Below are positions 5,780-13,883 of a DNA stretch of 19,772 bases, one piece after another; the stretch's first letter is position 1, and each line of letters starts with the position of its first letter. A program made the position numbers and the translations under genes. Below the pieces are notes generated by a model, which saw only the letters and a list, made by a program, of their open reading frames with translations, was not told the origin of the DNA and did not search any database. Source of the stretch: JAKORR01 sp964608495 (GTDB lineage: Bacteria > Armatimonadota > Zipacnadia > Zipacnadales > FEN-943); NCBI GenBank assembly GCA_964608495.1, contig CAZSOQ010000092.1, forward strand, positions 1 through 19,772. The letters are read 5' to 3'.

Positions 5780-8700
5780 GTCTGGCCCGCCTATCCGTTC
5801 GCCGTGGCGTGACCGTCCTGATGGGCATGCTGGCGGTGCTGGTGCTGGGGGTGATCTCGTGGAGCCAGTTGAAGGTGGACCTGTTCCCCGACATCACCTT
5901 CCCGGTGCTGGCCGTCTACACCATCTACCCGGGGGCGGGGCCGCAGGAAGTGGAGCAGTACGTCACCAAGCCCATCGAGGAGCGGTGTGGGCTGGTGAAG
6001 GACATCAAGCACTTGAGCTCCACATCGCAGGAAGGCGTGTCGGTGGTGCTGTTGGAGTTCGACTGGGGCACGGACATGGACGACGTGGCCTTCGACACGC
6101 GGGAGAAGGTGGACCAGGTCATCGAGCAGTTGCCGGATGACGCCAAGCGACCCGTGCTGCAGAAGTACGACCCGCAGACTGTGTTCCCCATCATGACGAT
6201 GAACGTGACGGGGATGAACGATCTGCAGGAGCTCAGGAAGCTCACCGAGGACGTGGTGCAGCCGGACCTGGAGAAGGTCGAGGGCGTGGCCGCTGTAGAC
6301 GTGTTCGGCGGCCTCGAGCGAGAGGTCCAGGTGCTGGTGGACCGCGACCGCCTGGCGGCCTACGGCCTGGGCGTGTCCGACATCCAGCAGGCCATTACCG
6401 CCGAGAACCTGAACGTCCCCGGCGGCACCATCGAGGTGGGGCAGCGCGAGTTCACGGTGCGCACGCTGGGCGAGTTCAGGCGCCCCGAGGACATCGAGGA
6501 CATCGCCATCAAGGTGGTCTCCGGAGTGCCCGTCCGCCTGCGGGACGTGGCCGAGGTCCGCGACACGCACAAGGAGGTGCGGCAGACCGCCCGGTTCGGA
6601 GGAGAACCCTCGGTGACCTTGGTCATCCGCAAAGAGTCCGGCGCCAACGCCGTCCAGGTGGCCCACCGCATGCGCAAGGCCGTCCAGGAGCTCAACGAGC
6701 GCCTGCCCCAGGGCCTGAAGGTCACCGAGGCCTACGCCAGCGCCGACTACATCGAGAGCGCCCTGGAGAACATGTACTCGGTCGCCGAGGAAGGCGCGAT
6801 TCTCGCCGTCATCATCATCTTCCTCTTCCTGTCCAGCGGGCGCTCGACCCTCGTCATCGCCACCTCCATACCCTTGTCCCTCCTGGTCACCGCCGTGCTG
6901 ATGCGGTTCTCGGACATGACCCTCAACATGGTCACCCTCGGCGGCCTGACGCTGGCCATCGGCCGGATCGTGGACGACTCGATCGTGGTTCTCGAGAACG
7001 TCTACCGCCACATCGAAGAGGGCGAGAACCCCGCACGGGCGGCCGTGGCCGGGGCCGGTGAGGTGGGCGTCGCGATCATGGCCGCCACGCTGACCACGAT
7101 CTGTGTCTTCGCTCCCCTCGCCGTCGTGGGCGGACTGGTGGGCGTGATGTTTTCGCCCATGGCCAAGACGGTGGCCACCGCGCTGCTGGCCTCGCTGGTC
7201 ATCTCGCTCACCGTCGTCCCGATGGCCAGCTCGCGACTGCTGCGACCCCGCGCCGAAGGAGCGGCGGGCAACCTGCTGCTGCGCGTCGTGCAGCAAGCCC
7301 TGGCGGCCTGGGAGCGCGCGTACCTGCGGGTCGAGAGGACCTACGGTCGGACGGTCACCTGGTGCCTGAGCAACCGCGCGACGGTGCTCGGGCTCGCGGT
7401 CGGGATCTTCATCTTCAGCCTGTTCCTGGCCGGGCTCGTGGGAATGGAGTTCTTCCCGCACACGGACCGCGGGGAGATCGCCATGACTCTCCAGATGCCG
7501 GTGGGCACCAACATCCAGACGACGGACGCCATGGCCACGGAGGTCGAGGACCTGCTGCTCTCCTACCCGGAGATCATCGTCCTGTCCACGACGGTCGGCG
7601 AGGCAGGAGGCGGCACGTCCTCGGGCGACGTTCGCACCGCGAGCTTCCAGGCCAGGCTGAAGCCCTGGCGCGAACGCGAGCGCAGCACCGACGACATCAT
7701 CGCCGAGGTGCGCAAGAAGTTCGGGCGGCGCGCAGGCGTGCAGATCTCCTTCCAGAGCGGCATGGGAGGCGGCCAGTCCCCCATCGTCATCACGATCTAC
7801 GGTGACGACCTCAACGAGCTGGCGCGCCTGGGGGACGCGCTCCTGCCGAAGCTCAAGCAGGTCAACGGCCTCGTGGACGCACGGCTGAACTGGGAGCGCG
7901 GGACGCCGGAGTACCAGTTGTTGATAGACCGCCAGAAGGCCGGTACCTACGGCCTGTCCACGGCCCAGATCGCGCGGTCGGTGCGCACGCTCATGCGGGG
8001 CGAGGAGACGACGAAGTTCCGCCAGGCCGGCAAGGAGTACGACATCACCGTTCGGCTGCCGGCGGCCACGCGGCAGGACATCGAGCAGCTCAAGGACCTG
8101 GTGCTGCCAGGGCGCGACGACGCCCGGGTGCCGCTCACGCAGGTGGCGACCATCGTCGAGACCATGGGGCCTACCCTGGTGAGCCGCTACGAGCGCCGGC
8201 GCTCGGTCGAGATCTACGCCGACAAGGTGAAGGAGCGACCGCTGGACGCCATCGTTGCCGACTGCGACGCGGTCCTCAAGGCCGTGGGCATGCCGGTGGG
8301 CTACAGCTACGAGTTCCGCGGCTCGGAGGAGGACAGGCGCGAGAGCTTCTCCGGCCTGTTCATCTCGCTCGGTCTCGGCATCCTGCTGATCTACATCATC
8401 CTCGCCTCGCAGTTCGAGTCCGTCGTCCAGCCCTTCATCATCATGCTGGCCATCCCGCTGGAGGTGATCGGCGTCTTCGTGGCACTGCTGATCACGGGCA
8501 CGCCGATCTCGATCATGGTGATGCTGGGCATTCTGCTGCTGACCGGGATCGTCGTCTCCAACTCCATCCTGCTCGTCCACGTGGTGAACCTGCTGCGCGA
8601 GCGGGGCTTCTCGACGCGCGAGGCCCTGGTGCGCGGCGGAGAGCTAAGACTGCGGCCCATTCTGATGACGGCTCTGGCGACGCTGGCGGCGATGACGCCG

Positions 8701-8934
8701 ATGGCCTTGGCTCTGCGCGAGGGGTCGGACATGTGGCGTCCGCTGGGCATCACGGTGCTGGGCGGCCTGGTCTCCTCGACCTTCCTGACCCTGCTGGTGG
8801 TGCCCGTGGCCTACAGCGTGACCGACCAGATCGCCACCCGGCTGGGGCTGAGGCTCCACGCCGTGCCCACCGACGAGGAGGAAGAGGCGCCTACCCCGAG
8901 GGCCGCCGGCGAGGAAGGAGACTGGGGCGAGTGA
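5776..8934 (+). CDS. RND-superfamily efflux pump (AcrB/HAE-1-like permease)
   Basis: This 1052-residue protein is full length for an AcrB-type pump, with 12 predicted membrane segments: one near 10-30, five between about 335 and 480, one at 536-556 and five between about 858 and 1010. Two large periplasmic domains carry VDLFPDITFPVLAVYTIYPG and similar signatures. Proton-relay aspartates D400 and D401 are present in GRIVDDSIVVLENVYRH. The transmembrane-10 lysine of AcrB (K940) aligns with S928 in GIVVSNSILLVH, so the relay is not the classic one. Such pumps use the proton gradient to expel drugs, lipids or other small molecules through the adaptor and TolC. GTG 5776 has GGGAGGT eight bases upstream and overlaps the adaptor stop by four bases. 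An acidic tail ends the protein. Substrate is not predictable. Confidence 0.94.
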   Translation: MSLARLSVRRGVTVLMGMLAVLVLGVISWSQLKVDLFPDITFPVLAVYTIYPGAGPQEVEQYVTKPIEERCGLVKDIKHLSSTSQEGVSVVLLEFDWGTDMDDVAFDTREKVDQVIEQLPDDAKRPVLQKYDPQTVFPIMTMNVTGMNDLQELRKLTEDVVQPDLEKVEGVAAVDVFGGLEREVQVLVDRDRLAAYGLGVSDIQQAITAENLNVPGGTIEVGQREFTVRTLGEFRRPEDIEDIAIKVVSGVPVRLRDVAEVRDTHKEVRQTARFGGEPSVTLVIRKESGANAVQVAHRMRKAVQELNERLPQGLKVTEAYASADYIESALENMYSVAEEGAILAVIIIFLFLSSGRSTLVIATSIPLSLLVTAVLMRFSDMTLNMVTLGGLTLAIGRIVDDSIVVLENVYRHIEEGENPARAAVAGAGEVGVAIMAATLTTICVFAPLAVVGGLVGVMFSPMAKTVATALLASLVISLTVVPMASSRLLRPRAEGAAGNLLLRVVQQALAAWERAYLRVERTYGRTVTWCLSNRATVLGLAVGIFIFSLFLAGLVGMEFFPHTDRGEIAMTLQMPVGTNIQTTDAMATEVEDLLLSYPEIIVLSTTVGEAGGGTSSGDVRTASFQARLKPWRERERSTDDIIAEVRKKFGRRAGVQISFQSGMGGGQSPIVITIYGDDLNELARLGDALLPKLKQVNGLVDARLNWERGTPEYQLLIDRQKAGTYGLSTAQIARSVRTLMRGEETTKFRQAGKEYDITVRLPAATRQDIEQLKDLVLPGRDDARVPLTQVATIVETMGPTLVSRYERRRSVEIYADKVKERPLDAIVADCDAVLKAVGMPVGYSYEFRGSEEDRRESFSGLFISLGLGILLIYIILASQFESVVQPFIIMLAIPLEVIGVFVALLITGTPISIMVMLGILLLTGIVVSNSILLVHVVNLLRERGFSTREALVRGGELRLRPILMTALATLAAMTPMALALREGSDMWRPLGITVLGGLVSSTFLTLLVVPVAYSVTDQIATRLGLRLHAVPTDEEEEAPTPRAAGEEGDWGE

Positions 8935-8965
8935 GTCTGCCCTAACCCGAGGGAGGGAGGCTGCC

Positions 8966-10582
8966 GTGGGACCTCTGCTCTGGGCCATGGCTGTTCTGGG
9001 CGCGGCCACGCCCCAGCCTGCTGGAGAGGTAACGCTGAACCTGGACTTCTTCGACCTGGTCACGGTCGAGAAGCTGTGGGACCTGGACCGGCTGGACGCG
9101 GCAATCGAGCGGATGTGCCGCAGATCGGCGGAGGCGGGCGTCAAGCGCATCTTGTACCGCGTGTCGGTGTGCGGCGAGGTGAGCTACCCGAGCAAGGTGA
9201 TGACGCCCTTCGACGGCGATCCCAGGCGTGGCGAGCACGGCGTCGGCGGCACCACCTGCCTGTGCGACCGTCTCAAGGACTGCCTGGACCGGTGGGACCC
9301 CCTGGCGCTGACCGTCGAGAGCGGGCATCGGCACGGGCTCGAGGTGTGGGGCTGGATCACCCTCTTCGATAGCTACTTCCCCAATCTGCAGGACGAGTTC
9401 CTCGACGCCCACCCGGCGTACTGGTGGGCAAGCCGCGACGGCAAGGCCTTCCTCCGCGGCGTGCCCTGCTACGCCTGCCCTGAAGTGGTGGACTACCGGC
9501 TGGCCGAGGCCCGCGAGGTGCTGGGCTACGGCGTGGACGGGCTATACTTCTCCGTCCGCAGCCACGCGTCCTGGCCTTCCGACGCGGCGTGGGAGTACGG
9601 GTACAACGCCCCGGTCGTGGAGGCCTTCCGCGAGCGCTACGGCCGCGACCCCAGGCTGGCGCCGGCGGACTCGCTGGACGTGCTGAGGTTCGTCAAGCTC
9701 GGGGGCGAGTTCCTGACCGGCTTCCTCAGGCGCGCGAAGGCCCTGGCGGGCGACAGGCCGGTCGCGATCAACTTCGCCGAGAGCGACGCGAGCCCGGCCA
9801 AGGCGACGCGGATGTTCGTGGACGTGGACACGCTGGTGCGCGAGGGGATCGTCGCCGAGGCCTGTAGCCTCTCGGGCCTGGACGAATCCGAGGCCGCACG
9901 GCTCAAGCTGCTGCGCGACGAGCCCCTGAAGGTGAGCCTGTGGCGGAACGTGTGGGCCTGGGGGGCCACGGTGACGGGAGACGAGAGGCAGTGGTATGCG
10001 GACCGGGTCGCGGGGTATGTGGATGAGCTCTACCTGTCGCGATGGGTAGACGGGGTGTGCCTGCACGAGCAGCTCCACTTCGAGGTCCTGGACCTGTACG
10101 ACAAGCTGGGGCAGTGCATCGCGGCGGCGCGGGAGCTGGCGCGGGAGCCCTTACCCGCGCGGTTCGGGTTCGTGGACGAGGACGGAAATCCGGCGACCGG
10201 GGCGCTGACCTTCCAGACTCAGGGCGGGTGCGCGCTTGACTACAGGAACCGCAGCGTGGGCCTGGACCTGGGCGAGCCGCGTGACGTGGCCGAGCTGTGG
10301 CTGTGGGCCGGCCCGCCCTCGGCACGGGTCGAGGCCGTGACGAGCGACCGGCTCTCGGTGTGGGTCAGCGACGACAACGAGACCTACCGGCAGGTCGAGC
10401 CGGGGCCCGAGATCGAGGGGCGAAGGCTGCCCTCGGGCGCGGCGCTCGTGTCGCTGCGCGGCCTGCGGCTCCGCGCCCGGTACGTGAAGGTCCACTTCGT
10501 CCACGAGGGCGACCAGTTCAGCTTCGCCGCGCGCCGCGCGGCCGACCTGCTGCGGGCCTACGGGCCCCAGGCCGGCCGCTAG
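8966..10582 (+). CDS. Predicted secreted glycosidase-like TIM-barrel protein with discoidin-like C-terminus
   Basis: The 538 residues begin with a short signal-like segment (1-19) ending AATPQPAG. Residues about 22-395 resemble the GHL10/DUF187-like TIM barrels of putative glycoside hydrolases: AGVKRILYRVSVCGE (52-66), HGLEVWGWITLFDSYFP, then YGVDGLYFSVRSHAS and AINFAESD, each fitting a strand-loop of the barrel. Acidic residues near these strand ends could be catalytic, but I cannot name a pair. Residues about 400-535 resemble an F5/8 type C carbohydrate-binding beta-sandwich (LDLGEPRDVAELWLW, then LSVWVSDDNETYRQV and ARYVKVHFV). GGGAGGGAGG lies 5 bases before GTG 8966. It is 31 bp after the pump gene with no promoter seen between, so read-through is possible. 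Substrate unknown. Confidence 0.7.
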   Translation: MGPLLWAMAVLGAATPQPAGEVTLNLDFFDLVTVEKLWDLDRLDAAIERMCRRSAEAGVKRILYRVSVCGEVSYPSKVMTPFDGDPRRGEHGVGGTTCLCDRLKDCLDRWDPLALTVESGHRHGLEVWGWITLFDSYFPNLQDEFLDAHPAYWWASRDGKAFLRGVPCYACPEVVDYRLAEAREVLGYGVDGLYFSVRSHASWPSDAAWEYGYNAPVVEAFRERYGRDPRLAPADSLDVLRFVKLGGEFLTGFLRRAKALAGDRPVAINFAESDASPAKATRMFVDVDTLVREGIVAEACSLSGLDESEAARLKLLRDEPLKVSLWRNVWAWGATVTGDERQWYADRVAGYVDELYLSRWVDGVCLHEQLHFEVLDLYDKLGQCIAAARELAREPLPARFGFVDEDGNPATGALTFQTQGGCALDYRNRSVGLDLGEPRDVAELWLWAGPPSARVEAVTSDRLSVWVSDDNETYRQVEPGPEIEGRRLPSGAALVSLRGLRLRARYVKVHFVHEGDQFSFAARRAADLLRAYGPQAGR

Positions 10583-10621
10583 CGCGCCGCGACGGCCGGG
10601 TCGTCAGGCCTCCTCGGTCGC

Positions 10622-12562
10622 TCAGTCGCCCTGCGCGGCGGGAGTGCCCACGGCCGGCTGGGGCTGCTTGGGCTGGGCCTGGGGTGTGGGCGTCACGGCC
10701 GCCGGGGCCCGGCGGGGCTTCGCCGCGTCCTGGCCGCCGGGGCCGGATGGCACAGGCGTCGCGGGTCCCATGCCCTCGGGCGTCTCGAGCAGCCCCAGCA
10801 GCTTCAGGGCCTGGTTCACGTAGTCCTCGGCCTCGGCCGTGCGGCCATCGTACAGGGCCTCGCGAGCCATACGGAACAGCTCATCCACGTCGGACAGGTC
10901 CTCGCCCGCCATCTGTCGCTGGGCGAAGGGCCCGGAGGCCAGGCGCAGCTTCTGTTTCACGCGCTCGACCGCGGCCTCATCCACCTCGCCTTCCTTGCGC
11001 TCCGGCTCGGGCGGCATGAACATGGAGAAGACGATCGCCGCGAGCTTCTGCTTGTTGGCCTCGAAGGCCTCCTCGGGCATCTGGCGCACCTGCTTAAGGA
11101 AACCCACCAGGCGCTGGGGCAGCGGTAGCTTGCTTGGGTCCCCGACGTCCATGCCCGGAGGCATCGGGCCGGGACCAGGCCCGCCCTGCCCTCCGGGGCG
11201 GCCTGCCCGACCGCGACGCTCGCCCTGCCCGCCCTCAGGCGGCTGGATGGCCTGGGCCACCTTCTCCCGGCGCTTCGAGATGCGCTCGAGCGACTCCCTG
11301 CCGATTGAGAGCAGCTCGCGGATCTGGTCCTGGTTCTTCTCGCGCAGCGCAAGCCCGGCGTTCTCCACCGAGTTGTACGCCGCGGCCAGGTCCGCGTCCT
11401 CGGAGCGCACCATACCAAAGAGGACTTCGAGTACCCGCAATGGGTTCGGGGCGGCGCCCATGCCCGGACGTCCCTGGGCACCGCCTGGGCGTCGGCCTCT
11501 GGCCGGCTGCTGTCTCCTGGGCGCATGGGCGATGGCACGGAGCGCCTTGTCCGCGAGCTCCTCCGCCTGGGCGAGGTTGCCGCGCACCATGGCCTCCTCG
11601 GCCCGCTTGGCGATGAGCAACGCCGCGCGGACGTCGCGGCCCTGACGGGCCGCTCTCTCCAGGGCCTGCTTGAGCTGCTCGCCCTTCTTCTGGAGCCCTG
11701 GGGGCATCTGTCTGCTGCCTTCGGGCCTTCCCCGAGCACCGCGCCGACCCGCGCCCGCGGGGACCTTGCCCCCCGCGGCCTTCACCAGTTGCTCGAAGCG
11801 CGCCATCAACTCGACGACCTTTCTCTCGTCGTTGGCGGCGGCCGCGGCGATGACGTCGTCGCGGATCGTGCGAAGCGCGCCGACGTCGGCGCCGCTCTCG
11901 CGCAGTTGCCTGGCAGCCTCCACCAGGCCCAGTACGCGCTGGAAGAGCTGGGGCCTCGTCCTGAAGAACTGCTCGGCCTGGGGGGGCACCTGAACCGGCT
12001 CATCGTCCCCCGGCCCGCCGAAGCCCCCGGGACCGCCGGCTCCGGGGCCGGCGCCCGGGCCAGGGCCCGCGCCGGGACGGCGAGATGAGGCGACACTACC
12101 CGCCAGCTCCTGCAGACCGCGCGCGACCTTCTCGTACCGGTGCCCGTTGACGTGGCCCACCACCTCTCCCAGGCGCGCTCGCTGCTCGGGCGCGCCGGCC
12201 AGCGACGCCAGGGCAGTGGCCGTGGAGGTGAGGGCACGATTGGCACCCGAAAGGTCCCAGTAGAACTTGGCCGCGGCGGCTCCGGCAGCGAGAAAGGCCA
12301 CTATCAGTACCACCACACCGAAGACCGACGCGCGGCTGCCTCCAGTGGGCGGGGGGGCCTCGTCGGGCGCGTAGCCGGTGGCGGAGTCGTCGCGGGACGC
12401 GTCGTACTCGCCCGCCTCGCCGGTGGGCGGCAGGACCACGGGCGCATCGGCTTGGTCGCCGGCAGCGGGCTCCTGGGCCTCGTCGCCGCTGGGCTCGTAG
12501 ACCTCTCCCGAATCCTCGTCGTCGTTGCTGGGCTGCTCAGGGAACTGGTCGTCTGCAGACAC
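10622..12562 (-). CDS. Membrane-anchored helical protein with Gly/Pro/Arg-rich linkers, unknown function
   Basis: I do not recognise this protein (646 residues from GTG 12562). Residues 1-78 are acidic and disordered-looking and should be cytoplasmic. One membrane segment spans about 79-98 (FGVVVLIVAFLAAGAAAA). The rest, outside the membrane if the N-terminus is inside, alternates predicted helical blocks with linkers rich in Gly, Pro and Arg: RRPGAGPGPGAGPGAGG, RRGARGRPEGSR, RRQQPARGRRPGG and ERRGRAGRPGGQGGPGPGP. The helical blocks (for example AQAEELADKALRAIAHA and AEAEDYVNQALKLLGLL) look like tetratricopeptide-style helix pairs but give no clear repeat. The C-terminus is Pro/Gln-rich. GAGGAGG seven bases upstream fixes the GTG start, although the frame is open to 12661. 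It converges on the glycosidase-like gene with a 39-bp gap. Confidence 0.75.
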   Translation of the reverse strand: MSADDQFPEQPSNDDEDSGEVYEPSGDEAQEPAAGDQADAPVVLPPTGEAGEYDASRDDSATGYAPDEAPPPTGGSRASVFGVVVLIVAFLAAGAAAAKFYWDLSGANRALTSTATALASLAGAPEQRARLGEVVGHVNGHRYEKVARGLQELAGSVASSRRPGAGPGPGAGPGAGGPGGFGGPGDDEPVQVPPQAEQFFRTRPQLFQRVLGLVEAARQLRESGADVGALRTIRDDVIAAAAANDERKVVELMARFEQLVKAAGGKVPAGAGRRGARGRPEGSRQMPPGLQKKGEQLKQALERAARQGRDVRAALLIAKRAEEAMVRGNLAQAEELADKALRAIAHAPRRQQPARGRRPGGAQGRPGMGAAPNPLRVLEVLFGMVRSEDADLAAAYNSVENAGLALREKNQDQIRELLSIGRESLERISKRREKVAQAIQPPEGGQGERRGRAGRPGGQGGPGPGPMPPGMDVGDPSKLPLPQRLVGFLKQVRQMPEEAFEANKQKLAAIVFSMFMPPEPERKEGEVDEAAVERVKQKLRLASGPFAQRQMAGEDLSDVDELFRMAREALYDGRTAEAEDYVNQALKLLGLLETPEGMGPATPVPSGPGGQDAAKPRRAPAAVTPTPQAQPKQPQPAVGTPAAQGD

Positions 12563-12569
12563 GGACGTT

Positions 12570-12576
12570 CCTCCTC
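12570..12576 (-). promoter_or_regulatory. Ribosome binding site deciding the GTG start at 12562
   Basis: On the minus strand GAGGAGG lies 7 bases before GTG 12562. The further upstream ATG at 12661 has no comparable site and lies upstream of the predicted promoter. Confidence 0.7.
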
Positions 12577-12586
12577 GGGTTCCCCA

Positions 12587-12615
12587 ATTGTAACCCGCGG
12601 GACGGCTCTTGCCAT
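12587..12615 (-). promoter_or_regulatory. Putative sigma70 promoter for the 646-residue membrane protein
   Basis: Reading the minus strand, ATGGCA (12615-12610, four of six to TTGACA) is followed after 17 bases by TACAAT (12592-12587, five of six to TATAAT). The transcript would start near 12580 with a leader of about 18 bases including the ribosome binding site. Confidence 0.45.
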
Positions 12616-12967
12616 CAGCAGGGCTCGAAAAGGTCAGGCCCCCTCGGCCCGACATCGCCACGCTGCCGACTGGGTCCGCCGAGAGGCGCCCCTGCGAATC
12701 CCGGTCGCGCCGCCGGCGGCGTGGTCGAACAAGGCTGCGTCAGGAAGCCGGCGCGCCCCCACGCCGGCCACAGGACCCACAAGTGGCTGGAGACTCACAG
12801 GCGCCTCCCTCACGGCCAAGGACGTGCGGGGGCGCGGGAAGTTCACCGCGCCTTCGCCGCGCCCCGACGCCGCTGCACGGGCGCGGCCCCCGCGGGCGCA
12901 GGAGGCGAGTGACGGTCGCGGAAGGCACCCGCGGGCTGACGCTGGGCCGTGCCGGAGAGGTCCGTGG

Positions 12968-12977
12968 GGGACGTCCC
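12968..12977. promoter_or_regulatory. GGGACGTCCC palindrome upstream of the nitrilase gene
   Basis: A perfect 10-bp palindrome 4 bases before the ribosome binding site. It could be an operator, but in GC-rich DNA a chance palindrome of this length is not remarkable. Confidence 0.25.
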
Positions 12978-12981
12978 GACA

Positions 12982-12989
12982 GGGAGGAG
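12982..12989 (+). promoter_or_regulatory. Ribosome binding site deciding the ATG start at 12997
   Basis: GGGAGGAG lies 7 bases before ATG 12997. An in-frame GTG at 12949 lacks a good site and would add 16 residues not typical of the family. Confidence 0.7.
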
Positions 12990-12996
12990 AAGCGCA

Positions 12997-13842
12997 ATGG
13001 CCGAGACGATCGTGCTTGCCACGTGCCAGCCGCCGTGGCCCGACGGCGGAAGGTCGCCCCAGGACGTGGCCGACGCCGCGCTGGGGCTGGTCCGGCGCGC
13101 CGCCGAGCGCGGCGCGAGGGCCCTCTGCCTGCCCGAGTCCCTGAACGTGGCGGGCATGGAGCACGAGGAAGCTCTGGTCCGCTGCGACGAGACAGCCGAG
13201 AGGCTGCAGGTGGAGGTCCAGGCCCTTGCGGCGGAGTGGGGCCTGTGGGTGGTGCTTCCCGTGCTGGCGCGATGGGATGGTCTGCTGCGCAATGCGGCGC
13301 TGCTGTTGGGACCGGAGGGGGTCGTGGGCAGGTACGACAAGGTGCACCTGACGCGAGGCGAGCGAGAGGAGTGGGGGATCGTGGCGGGCGAGGAGTACCC
13401 CGTCTTCGATCTGCCGTGGGGCCGCGCGGGCATCATGATCTGTTACGACGGGTGTTTCCCCGAACCCGCGCGGCTGCTGGCCGTGGCCGGGGCCGACGTG
13501 ATCTTCTTCCCGTCGCTGCAGCGCAGCTACCCGGAGCACCAGCTTGAGCTGCAGGTGCGAGCGCGGGCGTACGACAACTTCGTGTGGGTGGTGCGGTCGA
13601 GCTACGGGACGCCTCGGGAGGAGGGATGGGCGCCGGGAAGGCCGGTGGGCAAGAGCTGCCTTGGGGCGCCCGACGGAACGCTGGCGGCGGACCTCGGGCG
13701 GTTCGTGGGCGTGGCCTTGGCGGAGGCGCCTCTGGACAGAGGTGAGATAGGGCCGACCACCCATGACGGCCCCTTCGCCCCGCTGCGAGAGGCGAGAATG
13801 GCCGACCGGCGGCCGGACACCTACGGCGGGCTGTGTGAGTAG
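12997..13842 (+). CDS. Carbon-nitrogen hydrolase (nitrilase superfamily amidohydrolase)
   Basis: This 281-residue protein is normal in length for a stand-alone nitrilase-superfamily amidase. The Glu-Lys-Cys triad is visible: E47 in ALCLPESLN, K115 in GRYDKVHL and C149 in GIMICYDGCFPEPAR. The additional conserved glutamate usual in the family is likely E122 or E124, after the lysine strand. Such enzymes hydrolyse amides, carbamoyl-amino acids or nitriles in the cytosol, and no signal peptide is present. The sequence does not let me choose among N-carbamoylputrescine amidase, omega-amidase, beta-ureidopropionase or other branches. The gene is isolated: divergent from the membrane protein across 434 bp and convergent with the LamG-GH112-like gene across 41 bp, so context gives no substrate. 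Confidence 0.9.
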   Translation: MAETIVLATCQPPWPDGGRSPQDVADAALGLVRRAAERGARALCLPESLNVAGMEHEEALVRCDETAERLQVEVQALAAEWGLWVVLPVLARWDGLLRNAALLLGPEGVVGRYDKVHLTRGEREEWGIVAGEEYPVFDLPWGRAGIMICYDGCFPEPARLLAVAGADVIFFPSLQRSYPEHQLELQVRARAYDNFVWVVRSSYGTPREEGWAPGRPVGKSCLGAPDGTLAADLGRFVGVALAEAPLDRGEIGPTTHDGPFAPLREARMADRRPDTYGGLCE

Positions 13843-13883
13843 CCGCGACGAGCCGAGCCCTGGCGCACGACGCCCGCCGGCCG

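Larger units (their letters stand above)
12563..12996. other. 434-bp divergent intergenic region
   Basis: Open frames cross this region on both strands, but all are Arg/Pro/Ala-rich compositional artefacts without a supported start. It holds a likely minus-strand promoter (12587-12615), the 10-bp palindrome GGGACGTCCC (12968-12977) and the nitrilase ribosome binding site. I find no tRNA or terminator in it; a non-coding RNA cannot be excluded. Confidence 0.6.

Noticed and set aside
5791..8580. Long minus-strand open frame (929 codons) opposite the RND pump gene
   Set aside because: It is antisense to a gene with clear RND motifs and is composed of His/Asp/Arg/Leu/Gln-rich sequence typical of codon-complement artefacts in GC-rich DNA.
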